A DNA stretch of 41,315 nucleotides from Saprospiraceae bacterium. GTDB lineage: Bacteria > Bacteroidota > Bacteroidia > Chitinophagales > Saprospiraceae. A program made the position numbers and the translations under genes. Below are positions 24,210 to 33,098 of the stretch, piece after piece. Numbering within the stretch: the first letter of the stretch is position 1; every line of letters starts with the position of its first letter. The stretch is taken from positions 1 through 41,315 of the forward strand of contig JAHDBJ010000043.1 in the NCBI GenBank assembly GCA_020630435.1, written 5' to 3'. The notes beneath the pieces were generated by a model. That model was not told where the DNA came from and ran no database searches. It worked only from the letters and a program-made list of their open reading frames with translations.

Positions 24210-24767
24210 TTAATTTTCTTTTTGTTCGTCTAATTTTATTGAAGCAAAAACAGCATAATTAATGATGTCTTGATAATTAGCATCTAAACCTTCGGAAATC
24301 AATGTTTTGCCTTTATTATCTTCTATCTGTTTCACTCTAAGCAATTTCATTAATATCAAATCTGTTAAGGAGCTGATTCTCATATTCCGCCACGCTTCTC
24401 CATAATCATGATTTTTAGCCAACATCAAATCTCTGGTAATTTCTACCTGTTTATCATACAAAACAAATACTTCCTTTTCCTCTAACTCTAAAGCGGCATC
24501 TTTTGGTAATTCTAATTGTATCAATGCCATTACACTATAGTTGATTAAACCGATATATTCTACATCAACGCCTTCATCTACTTTATGCACCTCATTTTCT
24601 TCAATTCCTTTGATTCGGCTTGCTTTTATATACAACTGATCGGTTAACGATGAAGGGCGCAGTATTCTCCAAGCTGTTCCATAATCTTTTGTTTTTTTCA
24701 TAAAAATTTTTCGACAGCGTTCTATTACCCTATTATATTGCTCTATTGTTTTATTCACTTCGATCAA
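24210..24767 (-). CDS. DUF1599 protein with two tandem copies of the domain
   Basis: 185 residues, soluble and helical, no signal peptide. The sequence is an internal duplication: residues about 22-60 (KKTKDYGTAWRILRPSSLTDQ...SRIKGIEEN) and 110-150 (AKNHDYGEAWRNMRISSLTDL...LRVKQIEDN) align closely, and each is followed by (G)LINYSV or DIINYAV. DUF1599 occurs in phage and in Bacteroidota and has been linked to nucleotide metabolism, but its reaction is not established. It forms a probable operon with the DoxX-like gene and is divergent from folP across 174 bases. Confidence 0.88.
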   Translation of the reverse strand: MIEVNKTIEQYNRVIERCRKIFMKKTKDYGTAWRILRPSSLTDQLYIKASRIKGIEENEVHKVDEGVDVEYIGLINYSVMALIQLELPKDAALELEEKEVFVLYDKQVEITRDLMLAKNHDYGEAWRNMRISSLTDLILMKLLRVKQIEDNKGKTLISEGLDANYQDIINYAVFASIKLDEQKEN

Positions 24768-24941
24768 GCTTTAAAATTTTGGCAAATATACTTATACTTA
24801 AAGTAAAGAGACAAATAAAATAGAAGCAAGTGATATATTTTAGTTCACTGATACAAAAATAATCTATTATAGTACCTATTATTGTTAATAGTTTTCAAAT
24901 ATCTGTTAACCTAACGTCAATACAACGAAGAATTAAACAAT

Positions 24942-25784
24942 ATGAATAATTACAATATCAATTGTCAGGGAACGCTTTTAGATTTATCGACTCCAAAAGT
25001 CATGGGAATTCTAAATCTCACTCCAGATTCCTTTTATGATGGTGGGCAATACACCCAAGAAGCGGTTATCCTAAAAAAAGTAGAACAAATGTTGGAAGAA
25101 GGTGCTGAGATAATAGATATAGGCGGAATGTCTTCTCGTCCTGGAGCAGCCATCATTTCTTTGGAAGAAGAATTAAAAAGAGTTATTCCTCCTTTACAAA
25201 AAATAAAGGCCACTTTCCCTGATACTATTCTCTCTATCGATACCGTTAGAGCAAAAGTTGCTAGAGAAAGTGTTGCTATAGGAGTAGGCATTGTCAATGA
25301 TATTTCAGCAGGTCAATTTGACTCAGAAATGTTTATAACAGTTGGAGAATTAGGTATCCCTTATATTCTTATGCATATGCAAGGAAGACCCGAAACAATG
25401 CAAACAAAGCCCCATTATAATAATATTATAGAAGAGGTGGTCGATTTTTTTATAAAAAAAACTCAAAAATTACGAGCTCTACAAGTCAATGATATAATTT
25501 TAGATGTTGGTTTTGGTTTTGGAAAAACCCTAGAACATAATTACGAATTACTCAATGGTCTTTCTCAATTTCGAATATTGGATCTGCCAATACTAGCAGG
25601 CTTATCTCGAAAATCTATGATTTGGAAATTATTAAAAGTCACCCCTAAAGAAGCGCTCAATGGGACAAGTGTTTTACATTTTAAAGCTTTAGAAGAGGGA
25701 GCATCTTTACTACGTGTGCATGACGTGAAGGCTGCTAAAGAGGTAATTCAACTATGGGGACAGTTAAAAAAGGTTAAAACTTAA
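24942..25784 (+). CDS. folP: Dihydropteroate synthase
   Basis: 280 residues, typical length. It joins 7,8-dihydropterin pyrophosphate and p-aminobenzoate to make dihydropteroate in folate synthesis and is the sulfonamide target. Motifs: MGILNLTPDSFYDGGQY, EGAEIIDIGGMSSRPGA (the family usually has GxxSTRPG), ILSIDTVRAKVARES, IVNDISAG, ILMHMQGRPETMQ, the pterin-site VGFGFGKTLEHNYELL and LPILAGLSRKSMI. At the DPGxGFGK motif this protein has DVGFGFGK, with Val in place of Pro. It is followed by the TamL-like gene 92 bases later. Confidence 0.95.
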   Translation: MNNYNINCQGTLLDLSTPKVMGILNLTPDSFYDGGQYTQEAVILKKVEQMLEEGAEIIDIGGMSSRPGAAIISLEEELKRVIPPLQKIKATFPDTILSIDTVRAKVARESVAIGVGIVNDISAGQFDSEMFITVGELGIPYILMHMQGRPETMQTKPHYNNIIEEVVDFFIKKTQKLRALQVNDIILDVGFGFGKTLEHNYELLNGLSQFRILDLPILAGLSRKSMIWKLLKVTPKEALNGTSVLHFKALEEGASLLRVHDVKAAKEVIQLWGQLKKVKT

Positions 25785-25876
25785 TCAATTAGAAAAAATT
25801 TATACCTAACTTGGCAATCTTGATTCGTTCTATAAACACCTCCTATATGTCATCCTTCTGAAAATCTTCAAGGACA

Positions 25877-28201
25877 ATGTTTTTTAAATATCAAAATTTT
25901 TTCTTCATCCTACTACTTGGTGTACTTTGCATTCGTTGTAATACCACTAAAGAACTTGCAAAGGGCGAGGTATTGGTTCATAAAAACATTATTAAAATTG
26001 ATGCTCCAAAAAAAATTAAAAACCTCAGTACACTAGAATACGAACTCTCTACAACCATCAAACAAAAACCCAATCGAAAATGGTTAGGCGTCCCTAGACA
26101 ATGGTTTTATTATAATCATAACGATCCACAAGACACTACAAAATGGGACAATTGGGTCAATCGTAACATCTCGGAATCCCCTAGTTTATACAGTACTGAT
26201 AAAGCCAAAGCGACTGCTTTATCCATGCAAAATTTTTTAAAAAACAAGGGCTACTTTAATGCAGAAGTAGGGTTCGAAACAGAGATTAAAAGGCAAAAAG
26301 CAACAACAACTTATTTCGTATCTCCTAGAGATCAGTACTATTATAATAAAATTACTTATAAAGCAAACGACCCTAAAATACAGAAACTACTCAATGAAAT
26401 CTATGCTGAACGACTTATAAAATCAGACACCCCTGTTGATGAAGCCCTCTATAATCAAGAAGCAAAGCGAATTGAGCAGTATATTCGTAACAACGGATAT
26501 TATGATTTTAACATAAAATATATCCTTCCCCTAGAAGCCGATAGTAGTGATTTAAAGGTAACCGCTTCTCTTGAAGTCGCTTCCCCTTCAGATAGTACTT
26601 TTCTTCAAGTATATGACATAGGCAAAGTTTATATTTACCCTAGTTATAACCCTTTATTTCGAGAACGTTACCAAGTAGATACCATTATTAATAATGTACA
26701 TTTTATGAGCATAGGTGACATTGGCATAAAAGAACGGGTTATTCTACGCTCTATCTACCTCAATGAGGGTTCAATGTATCGACAAGCAGATGTAGATAAA
26801 ACAAGGATTCAGTTGAGTAAATTAGGGATTTATAAATTTGTAAAAATTAACTCTTTCAAAAATAAAGATAAACCCAATACAATTGATTTTCAGATTTTCC
26901 TCCCTGCTAAAAAGAAAATGGGCTTAGATGGCGATTTTGAATTTAATACTGCAACAAATTCTACTTTTGGAAACAATGCCATTGGTACAGCCATCAATTT
27001 CAACTATAGGAATCGTAATTTGATTAGAGGAGCAGAACTGCTGAAAGTCAGTGGTGGTATTGGGGTTGAATTTCCACTAGGAGATAGTACTCGTTCTCTG
27101 GTCAACTCTCTAAATATTGATGGCTCTGTTGATTTATTTGTTCCAAGGTTCATAGATATGGGTTTTTTAAAGTTGATGCGAACGTTTAAAGTCGTTTCAC
27201 CTAAATTTTATGAAGAACTTAGTGAAAATGCAAAATCTCGTTTTTCAGCAAATTACAGTTATGTCAACCTTACAGATTTTTATCGCTCTAACTCTACGAG
27301 TTTGAGTTTTGGGTATGATGTCAATTTATCTCGTAATCGGCGTTTCGTGTTCAATCCCGTTGGCATTAATTTTCTCAACCTTCAACCCGTCCCCAATTCC
27401 TATTTTGAGCAAATCATCTTAGCCGAAAATGAATTGCTACGCCGTAGCTTTGACGATCAGTTATTTACAGGGTTTCTATTCCGAGATTTGACGTACTCCC
27501 TAGCAACCAAAACCAACCGCTTCGGTGAAACATGGTTTATGAGGGCAACGGGTGAGATTTCAGGTCTAGAGCTTTATGCCTTAAACGCTCTGATTACTCC
27601 CGACAAAAATTGGAATGTAATTAATCCGCTTTCTCACTATTACAAATTAGAAGTTGAAGGACGGTATACTCGACAATTTAGCACTAGGCACGCCTTTGCT
27701 TCTAGAATATTATTAGGAGGAGCGAATTCCTTTGGAAAGTTTACGGAGGTTGTACCCTATGTTAAACAATTCTTCGTTGGGGGCCCCAATAGTATTCGTG
27801 CCTGGGATGTGCGAGAATTAGGGCCTGGCAGTTACGTCGATCCTGATGCTATTTCTCCTTTTTATCAAGCAGGTGATCTCAAATTGGAGATGAATGCAGA
27901 ATACAAATTTGATATTTGGTGGGTCTTTGAAGGAGCTGTTTTTGTCGATGCTGGTAATATCTGGACACTTCGAGAAGACTCTGATAGGCTAGGTTCTAAA
28001 ATAAGCAAAGATTTTTTCAAACAAATCGCTGTAGGCGCAGGAACAGGATTACGAATGGATTTTTCTTTCTTCGTGATTCGTTTAGACTTAGGGTATAAAA
28101 TTCGAAATCCTTATCCCGATCTTAATAATAGTTATTGGAACAATCCTCATTTATGGAGAGGCATCAATTGGAATTTAGCGATTGGTTATCCTTTTTATTA
28201 A
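25877..28201 (+). CDS. BamA/TamA-family outer-membrane protein (TamL-like)
   Basis: 774 residues. The N-terminus is hydrophobic and followed by LCIRCNTTKELAKGE, resembling the lipidated start of Bacteroidota TamL proteins, although Arg just before the Cys is unusual for a lipobox. Residues about 30-380 form POTRA-like repeats (FLKNKGYFNAEVGFETE; RNNGYYDFNIKYI; GSMYRQADVDKTRIQLSKLGIYKFVKI). The C-terminal half is an Omp85 beta-barrel with QFFVGGPNSIRAWDVRELGPGSY, the family's lid-lock-like motif, and ends in the aromatic beta-signal IGYPFY. The expected job is assembly of proteins into, or transport of lipids to, the outer membrane. No tamB lies nearby. It is cotranscribed in all likelihood with the small ABM gene 18 bases downstream. 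Confidence 0.9.
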   Translation: MFFKYQNFFFILLLGVLCIRCNTTKELAKGEVLVHKNIIKIDAPKKIKNLSTLEYELSTTIKQKPNRKWLGVPRQWFYYNHNDPQDTTKWDNWVNRNISESPSLYSTDKAKATALSMQNFLKNKGYFNAEVGFETEIKRQKATTTYFVSPRDQYYYNKITYKANDPKIQKLLNEIYAERLIKSDTPVDEALYNQEAKRIEQYIRNNGYYDFNIKYILPLEADSSDLKVTASLEVASPSDSTFLQVYDIGKVYIYPSYNPLFRERYQVDTIINNVHFMSIGDIGIKERVILRSIYLNEGSMYRQADVDKTRIQLSKLGIYKFVKINSFKNKDKPNTIDFQIFLPAKKKMGLDGDFEFNTATNSTFGNNAIGTAINFNYRNRNLIRGAELLKVSGGIGVEFPLGDSTRSLVNSLNIDGSVDLFVPRFIDMGFLKLMRTFKVVSPKFYEELSENAKSRFSANYSYVNLTDFYRSNSTSLSFGYDVNLSRNRRFVFNPVGINFLNLQPVPNSYFEQIILAENELLRRSFDDQLFTGFLFRDLTYSLATKTNRFGETWFMRATGEISGLELYALNALITPDKNWNVINPLSHYYKLEVEGRYTRQFSTRHAFASRILLGGANSFGKFTEVVPYVKQFFVGGPNSIRAWDVRELGPGSYVDPDAISPFYQAGDLKLEMNAEYKFDIWWVFEGAVFVDAGNIWTLREDSDRLGSKISKDFFKQIAVGAGTGLRMDFSFFVIRLDLGYKIRNPYPDLNNSYWNNPHLWRGINWNLAIGYPFY

Positions 28202-28219
28202 AAAATATCTTTTTATAGT

Positions 28220-28522
28220 ATGATTAAGCGAATTGTAAAACTGACTTTTATTCCTGCTGAAGAAGAAACTTTTTTAGCGATCTTTGAAAAGGCTAAGCCC
28301 CTTATTCGGCAATCTAAAGGTTGTCAACACTTAGAACTTTTAAAAGCAAAATCTACTGAAGAGGAAGTTATTTTTTTTACCTATAGTTTTTGGGATAGTG
28401 AAGACGATTTAAACGCTTATCGACATACTGATTTATTTGCGACAACATGGGCAAAAACCAAACAACTCTTCCTCAAAAAACCCGAAGCATGGACGGTATA
28501 TCCAATTACTGAATTATCCTAA
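28220..28522 (+). CDS. ABM-type (antibiotic biosynthesis monooxygenase fold) protein
   Basis: 100 residues, one dimeric alpha-beta-barrel domain. The pattern fits ABM/YgiN-like proteins: RIVKLTFIPAEEETFLAIFE, IRQSKGCQHLELLKA, EEEVIFFTYSFWDSEDDLNAYRHTDLF. Members include quinol or heme monooxygenases and many proteins of unknown substrate; no specific reaction can be assigned. Its stop codon interleaves with that of the convergent ABC permease gene: the two CDSs overlap by 4 bp. Confidence 0.88.
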   Translation: MIKRIVKLTFIPAEEETFLAIFEKAKPLIRQSKGCQHLELLKAKSTEEEVIFFTYSFWDSEDDLNAYRHTDLFATTWAKTKQLFLKKPEAWTVYPITELS

Positions 28523-31056
28523 ATTTCACTTCGCAATACTTCCAAAGGTGGTTTATTCAACACTTCTCGACTATTAAACATTCCTATAAAAACTGTTAAT
28601 CCTGTGATGACGATAAAGACTAATAAACTTCCCCATAAATTGGGAACGAAAGTAATCTGAAACACGAAAATAGCTAGTAAAAAACTTGCAATAAACGATA
28701 GTAATAAGCCTGTAAGTGTCGCTAATGCACCCAATGCAAAATATTCTAAAGCATTGATAAATAGTATCTGTCTACGGCTCGCTCCTAGTGTTCTAAGCAA
28801 TACACTTTCTCGAATACGCTGGTATTTACTCAAGGCAACAGAACTGATTAAAACTAGAATCCCTGTTAGAATACTAAACATTGCCATAAATTGAATCACA
28901 AAGGATACCTTATTTAAAATATCTTCAACCGACTCTAGTATTTGAGAAATATCAATCGCAGAAACCGTCGGAAATTGCTTCACCAAATCTTGCTGAAATT
29001 TGGCAGAAACCTCCATCGTTGGCACTCTTGAGACAAGGACATTAAATTGAGGTGCTTCTTCCAATATCCCCGTAGGAAAGACCACAAAAAAGTTCGTCTG
29101 CATCCTTGTAAAATCGACTTCCCTAACACTACTGACAATCGTTTTCATTCGTACTCCTTGTACATTGAACGTCAACTCATCGCCAATTTTAGCTTCCATA
29201 GCGTCTGCGATCCGATCCGATAAGGAAATATAAATCTTATCTGGATCTTTATCGTTCATATCACCATACCATTCTCCCTTGATTATTTTTTCGGAATCTG
29301 TCATGGTATCTCGATAGGTTACTCGATACTCTCGATTAAAAACCCATCGGCTAATTTTTCGAGTACTATCTTGTTTCATTGCTTTCTTATCCTTACCATT
29401 AATTTTTTCAAGTCGAATCGTTACAATAGGAACTTGTTGGAGTAAAGGCAATTCATAATCTTTTGCTAGTGTTGCCACAGCATTTTTATCTTCAGGTTGT
29501 ATCCCAAATACAATCATATTCGGTTGTTCTCCTTCTCCTGTCAACGCAACTTGATTGAGGAGTAGTCCTTGTATAAAAAACAAGGTGGCAATCATCGCTG
29601 TTCCGAGTCCTATCGTCACAATTAAAATTAACGTCTGGTTATTCGGACGGTATAAATTAGCGATTCCTTGACGGGCAACATAGCTCCAGCCCACAGGAGA
29701 AAATCGTCGCACGAGAAACATTACAATTTTGGCGACAGCCACTAAAATTAAAAAAGCTAAAAATACGCCTACTGCAAAAATCACACTTGCTATTAGATCC
29801 CCAATTTGTAAATAGGCAAACCCAATTACAAACAAAGCAATCAATAGATAAACCAACATTTTAGCAGGATCAAAACGAGAGTCCGACTCTTCAAAAGATG
29901 CCCTCAAGGTTCGTAATGGTGAGGTCTTCCGTATTCCTAATAAAGGCAATAAGGCAAATAATATTGAGATAACTACACCTATGATAATGCCTTGTCCCAT
30001 TGCTGTATAAGAAACAGCCGTTGTTATATTTTCAATAGGGAGAAACTCTTGAAAAATAATTGGCAAGATTTGCTGAATTAATCCTCCTAATATAGCCCCA
30101 AGTATTGCCCCAATCAAGCCCATTATACTAATTTGTATAAGGTATATTAAAAAGGCTTGCCGACCGCTCACCCCCAAACAACGTAGTATAGCCACCGTAG
30201 ATAATTTATCTTTTATATAAATGTGAACAGCACTAGCTACCCCTAAACATCCTAGCAATAAAGCGATGAAACCGACTAGATTCAAAAACTGATTCATGCT
30301 GTCGAAGGCACGGCTTACACCTGCTTGCCTTGAAGCAACGGTCTCTGCTCTTAGCAATTTTTTTTCTAGTTGTGGTTTTAGAAATTGAGCAATTGAATCT
30401 GGGTTTTCTGTTTCAGGGGTTTTTAAAAAATAAGAATATTCTACACGACTACCGATTTGTACCAATTGGGTTTTTGCTAGATACGCCATAGGAATATATA
30501 CCGACGGCAGTGCTGCCGAGCCAATACTAGAACGCCCAGGTACAGAGATAATCTCACCGATTACCTTGAAACTTGCTTCCCCTACGTCGATTGTATCGCC
30601 TACTTTTATTTTAAATTGGGTAAAAATTGCTTTATCTACTAAAGCGTGTTGCCCTCCTTGAAATTGTGCTTCATTATACTCAGGAACGGTATTAAATTTG
30701 CCATAATAAGGATAACCTCCATCTAGAGCAATCACTTGAACCAATCTTGTTTTTTCTTGTTTGGGGAAGTTGACCATTGAAGCAAAATCATAACGTGTAG
30801 ACATTTCTGTACTCAATGAATCAAATAATGCCAATGTTGTAGATTCAGCCGCTTTTGTTCCCGAAATGGCAATATCTGCGCCTAGTAACGTTTTGGCTTG
30901 ATTGCCTATATCTGTCCTAAGGTTTTCACCAAAAGAATCTATCGCAACCAAAGCTGCTATTCCCAAAACAATTGAAGAAATAAATAAGATCAATCGTCCT
31001 CGATTCCGTCGGCTATCCCGCCATGCCATTTTCAACAACCAGTTGATTTTTTGCAT
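28519..31056 (-). CDS. YbbP-like ABC transporter permease with two FtsX domains
   Basis: 845 residues. One N-terminal span after RRNRGRLILFISSIVLG is followed by a large periplasmic MacB-type domain, an FtsX domain of about three spans (AVHIYIKDKLSTVAILRCLGVSGRQAFLIY), central spans, a second periplasmic domain and a C-terminal FtsX domain (SKYQRIRESVLLRTLGASRRQILFINALEYF). This layout and length match the YbbP group (COG3127), linked in other bacteria to envelope or lysophospholipase functions but without a proven substrate. It lies 44 bases downstream of its ATPase gene. The ten or so spans and two coupling-helix motifs suggest one chain supplies both halves of the transporter. Confidence 0.92.
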   Translation of the reverse strand: MQKINWLLKMAWRDSRRNRGRLILFISSIVLGIAALVAIDSFGENLRTDIGNQAKTLLGADIAISGTKAAESTTLALFDSLSTEMSTRYDFASMVNFPKQEKTRLVQVIALDGGYPYYGKFNTVPEYNEAQFQGGQHALVDKAIFTQFKIKVGDTIDVGEASFKVIGEIISVPGRSSIGSAALPSVYIPMAYLAKTQLVQIGSRVEYSYFLKTPETENPDSIAQFLKPQLEKKLLRAETVASRQAGVSRAFDSMNQFLNLVGFIALLLGCLGVASAVHIYIKDKLSTVAILRCLGVSGRQAFLIYLIQISIMGLIGAILGAILGGLIQQILPIIFQEFLPIENITTAVSYTAMGQGIIIGVVISILFALLPLLGIRKTSPLRTLRASFEESDSRFDPAKMLVYLLIALFVIGFAYLQIGDLIASVIFAVGVFLAFLILVAVAKIVMFLVRRFSPVGWSYVARQGIANLYRPNNQTLILIVTIGLGTAMIATLFFIQGLLLNQVALTGEGEQPNMIVFGIQPEDKNAVATLAKDYELPLLQQVPIVTIRLEKINGKDKKAMKQDSTRKISRWVFNREYRVTYRDTMTDSEKIIKGEWYGDMNDKDPDKIYISLSDRIADAMEAKIGDELTFNVQGVRMKTIVSSVREVDFTRMQTNFFVVFPTGILEEAPQFNVLVSRVPTMEVSAKFQQDLVKQFPTVSAIDISQILESVEDILNKVSFVIQFMAMFSILTGILVLISSVALSKYQRIRESVLLRTLGASRRQILFINALEYFALGALATLTGLLLSFIASFLLAIFVFQITFVPNLWGSLLVFIVITGLTVFIGMFNSREVLNKPPLEVLRSEI

Positions 31057-31100
31057 TTATTTTTTTATAAAAATATTTTTAAATAGAATTATATTGGCTT

Positions 31101-31781
31101 CTAATTCACCACATCAGAAATCACCTTTCCGCCTTTTAGTGTAAGCACTCTTTGAGTTTTAGCAGCTAGTTCGAGATCATGTGTTACCATAACTAAAGTC
31201 GTTCCTGCTTCTTTATTAAGGTCAAAGATGAGTTGCTCTACTTTCTGGCTTGTGGCTTCGTCCAGATTCCCCGTTGGCTCATCCGCAAATAAAATTTTTG
31301 GGCGATTGGAAAAAGCTCTAGCAATAGAAACTCGTTGCTGTTCTCCTCCTGATAACTGTGTTGGATAATGATGATGACGATTTTCTAAACCAACTCGATT
31401 GAGCAGATCTTTCGCTGTTTTAGCCGCATCTTTTTCACCTCTTAGTTCTAGAGGTACCATCACATTTTCTAGGGCTGTCAAGGTAGGAATCAGTTGAAAA
31501 CTTTGGAACACAAAGCCTACATATTTATTTCTAAGGGCAGCTCTTTCGTCTTCATCTAAATCATCTAATCGAATATTATTCAATTCGACAGAACCATTAC
31601 TAACACGATCTAAACCCGCACAAAGTCCTAGTAAGGTTGTTTTACCACTTCCCGAAGAACCAACGATAGAAAAGGTATCGCCTTCATTCAAACTAAAACT
31701 TACATTGTTTAAAACTGTTAAAGGATTGGAATCAGTATTATAGGTTTTGGTGAGGTTATTAACTTTTAATATTGTAGACAT
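31101..31781 (-). CDS. YbbA/LolD-like ABC transporter ATP-binding protein
   Basis: 226 residues from the ATG at 31781 (MSTILKVNNLTKTY); the frame extends 16 codons upstream to 31829 but that part is unlike the family. Walker A GSSGSGKTT at 41-49, Q-loop VFQSFQL, signature LSGGEQQR, Walker B ILFADEPTGNLD and switch His in MVTHD are all present. It powers the YbbP-like permease encoded just downstream. MacB/LolD-type exchangers work by mechanotransmission on periplasmic or lipoprotein substrates, not by classical translocation (family knowledge). Confidence 0.94.
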   Translation of the reverse strand: MSTILKVNNLTKTYNTDSNPLTVLNNVSFSLNEGDTFSIVGSSGSGKTTLLGLCAGLDRVSNGSVELNNIRLDDLDEDERAALRNKYVGFVFQSFQLIPTLTALENVMVPLELRGEKDAAKTAKDLLNRVGLENRHHHYPTQLSGGEQQRVSIARAFSNRPKILFADEPTGNLDEATSQKVEQLIFDLNKEAGTTLVMVTHDLELAAKTQRVLTLKGGKVISDVVN

Positions 31782-31918
31782 ATTTTGTGTTGTAATTAAA
31801 ACTATTTCTTCTAAACAAATGAACAGCACGTCAGTTTTATGAAATCGACAAAATTGGCATTTTAATAGATATTTATATCATTTCGACCTCAAAAATGTTC
31901 CTTTTTCTAATAATATTC

Positions 31919-31926
31919 TAATTTTG
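31919..31926 (+). promoter_or_regulatory. -7 box of the PAP2-like gene
   Basis: TAATTTTG matches TAnnTTTG exactly and ends 25 bases before the ATG at 31952, which allows a leader of about 20 nt. No -33 TTTG is visible at 19-21 bases. Confidence 0.45.
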
Positions 31927-31951
31927 AACTTCATAATCAATTGAATGACTT

Positions 31952-32596
31952 ATGCGTATTTTAGCACATTTGATCTCTGTTGTTTTTCATCCTTTATTGA
32001 TGTTAACCTATATGATCATTCTCTTACTCTTGATCAATCCTTATCTATTTGGTGTAAATCATATTGCCAATAGTTCTATTCTTGTATTAAGGATATTTAT
32101 AATGACTTTTCTTTTGCCTGGATTTGCGGTCTTGATGATGAAACAGCTTGGACTAATTGAAAGTCTTCAAATGCAGGATAAACAAGAACGCATTGGGCCT
32201 TTGATCATCACAGGGATGTTCTATATTTGGGTATTTTATAATTTTTATAAGAGTCCTGTCCTGCCACAAGCCTATACCATTTTTATGTTAGGCGCAACAA
32301 TCGGTTTATTTATTGCTTTTCTTATCAATATTTTTGAAAAAGTTAGTCTACACGGTGTAGGTATTGGCGGCTTGTTGGGGATGGTCATTATCACCATGTT
32401 GTTGTATAGCTATCCTAATTTTTCAGTGCTTGGCATGACTATTAGTATGAACACGCTCTTGATTATTACGATTCTACTTTGTGGAATTGTTGGCACAGCA
32501 AGGCTTATACTTAACGCACATGATCCGAGTCAAGTCTATAAAGGATTTATTATTGGAGTTAGTACACAGTTTATTGCTCTACGTATCTTAGGCTAG
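31952..32596 (+). CDS. PAP2-like membrane protein
   Basis: 214 residues with about six membrane spans. The motif pair SLHGVGIGG and ARLILNAHDPSQVYKGFIIG resembles the SxH and Rx5Hx3D/Q parts of PAP2 phosphatases, in the order expected, but the first KxxxxxxRP motif is only loosely represented by QDKQERIGP. Bacteroidota have a conserved family of this shape annotated as PAP2-like; phosphatase activity on lipid pyrophosphates is possible but not shown. It is divergent from the ABC genes and convergent with arsC, whose stop lies 9 bases away. Confidence 0.8.
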   Translation: MRILAHLISVVFHPLLMLTYMIILLLLINPYLFGVNHIANSSILVLRIFIMTFLLPGFAVLMMKQLGLIESLQMQDKQERIGPLIITGMFYIWVFYNFYKSPVLPQAYTIFMLGATIGLFIAFLINIFEKVSLHGVGIGGLLGMVIITMLLYSYPNFSVLGMTISMNTLLIITILLCGIVGTARLILNAHDPSQVYKGFIIGVSTQFIALRILG

Positions 32597-32605
32597 TCAA
32601 TAGCG

Positions 32606-33025
32606 TTAATTTACTACGTTCAAGAAATCCTTTTGAAAAAATTCCTTAATTAAATTCCTTGTGCTTCGAAACGAGGCTAAAATTTCTTCTTCTGTCCCTT
32701 TAGCTTTTGCAGGATCAGGAAAAGCATGATGGATAGTCGTAGATTCGCTAGGAAAAACAGGGCAGTGTTTTTTAGCACTATCACATACTGTTACTACATA
32801 ATCAAAGACTAATTTTTCATATTCGTCTACATGATTAGAAGTATGTGAGGAAATATCAATCCCCTCTTCTGCCATAATCTTTATCGCTCTAGGATTGACG
32901 CCATGTACTTCTACTCCTGCACTATAAACCTCTAATGCCTTACCATAAAAGTATTTGGCATACCCTTCTGCTATTTGGCTTCTACAAGAGTTTCCAGTAC
33001 AAAGTATTAGTAGTTTCTTCTTCAT
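32606..33025 (-). CDS. arsC: Arsenate reductase, low-molecular-weight phosphatase (thioredoxin-coupled) type
   Basis: 139 residues. The phosphatase loop C9-TGNSC-R15 and S16 sit at the N-terminus, the redox pair is C81 and C88 (VTVCDSAKKHC), and the DP motif is D104-P105 (FPDPA). This is the full residue set of thioredoxin-coupled ArsC enzymes, which reduce arsenate to arsenite. No arsR, acr3 or arsM is next to it. A hairpin with a T run lies between it and the upstream TonB-receptor gene, just 18 bases before its ATG. Confidence 0.93.
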   Translation of the reverse strand: MKKKLLILCTGNSCRSQIAEGYAKYFYGKALEVYSAGVEVHGVNPRAIKIMAEEGIDISSHTSNHVDEYEKLVFDYVVTVCDSAKKHCPVFPSESTTIHHAFPDPAKAKGTEEEILASFRSTRNLIKEFFQKDFLNVVN

Positions 33026-33032
33026 TTTTTTT

Positions 33033-33068
33033 TATTAAAAAAGATGTCATACTTTAAAATATGACATC
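33033..33068 (-). terminator. Hairpin with T run between the TonB receptor gene and arsC
   Basis: Arms gatgtcata (33043-33051) and tatgacatc (33060-33068) form a perfect 9-bp stem with an 8-nt loop; on the minus strand it is followed by TTTTTTAAT. It follows the TonB-receptor stop by about 30 bases. Because arsC starts 18 bases further on in the same direction, it may also act as an attenuator. Confidence 0.75.
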
Positions 33069-33098
33069 CTTCTATTTTTTAAATTTCAGCAAAAGTAA

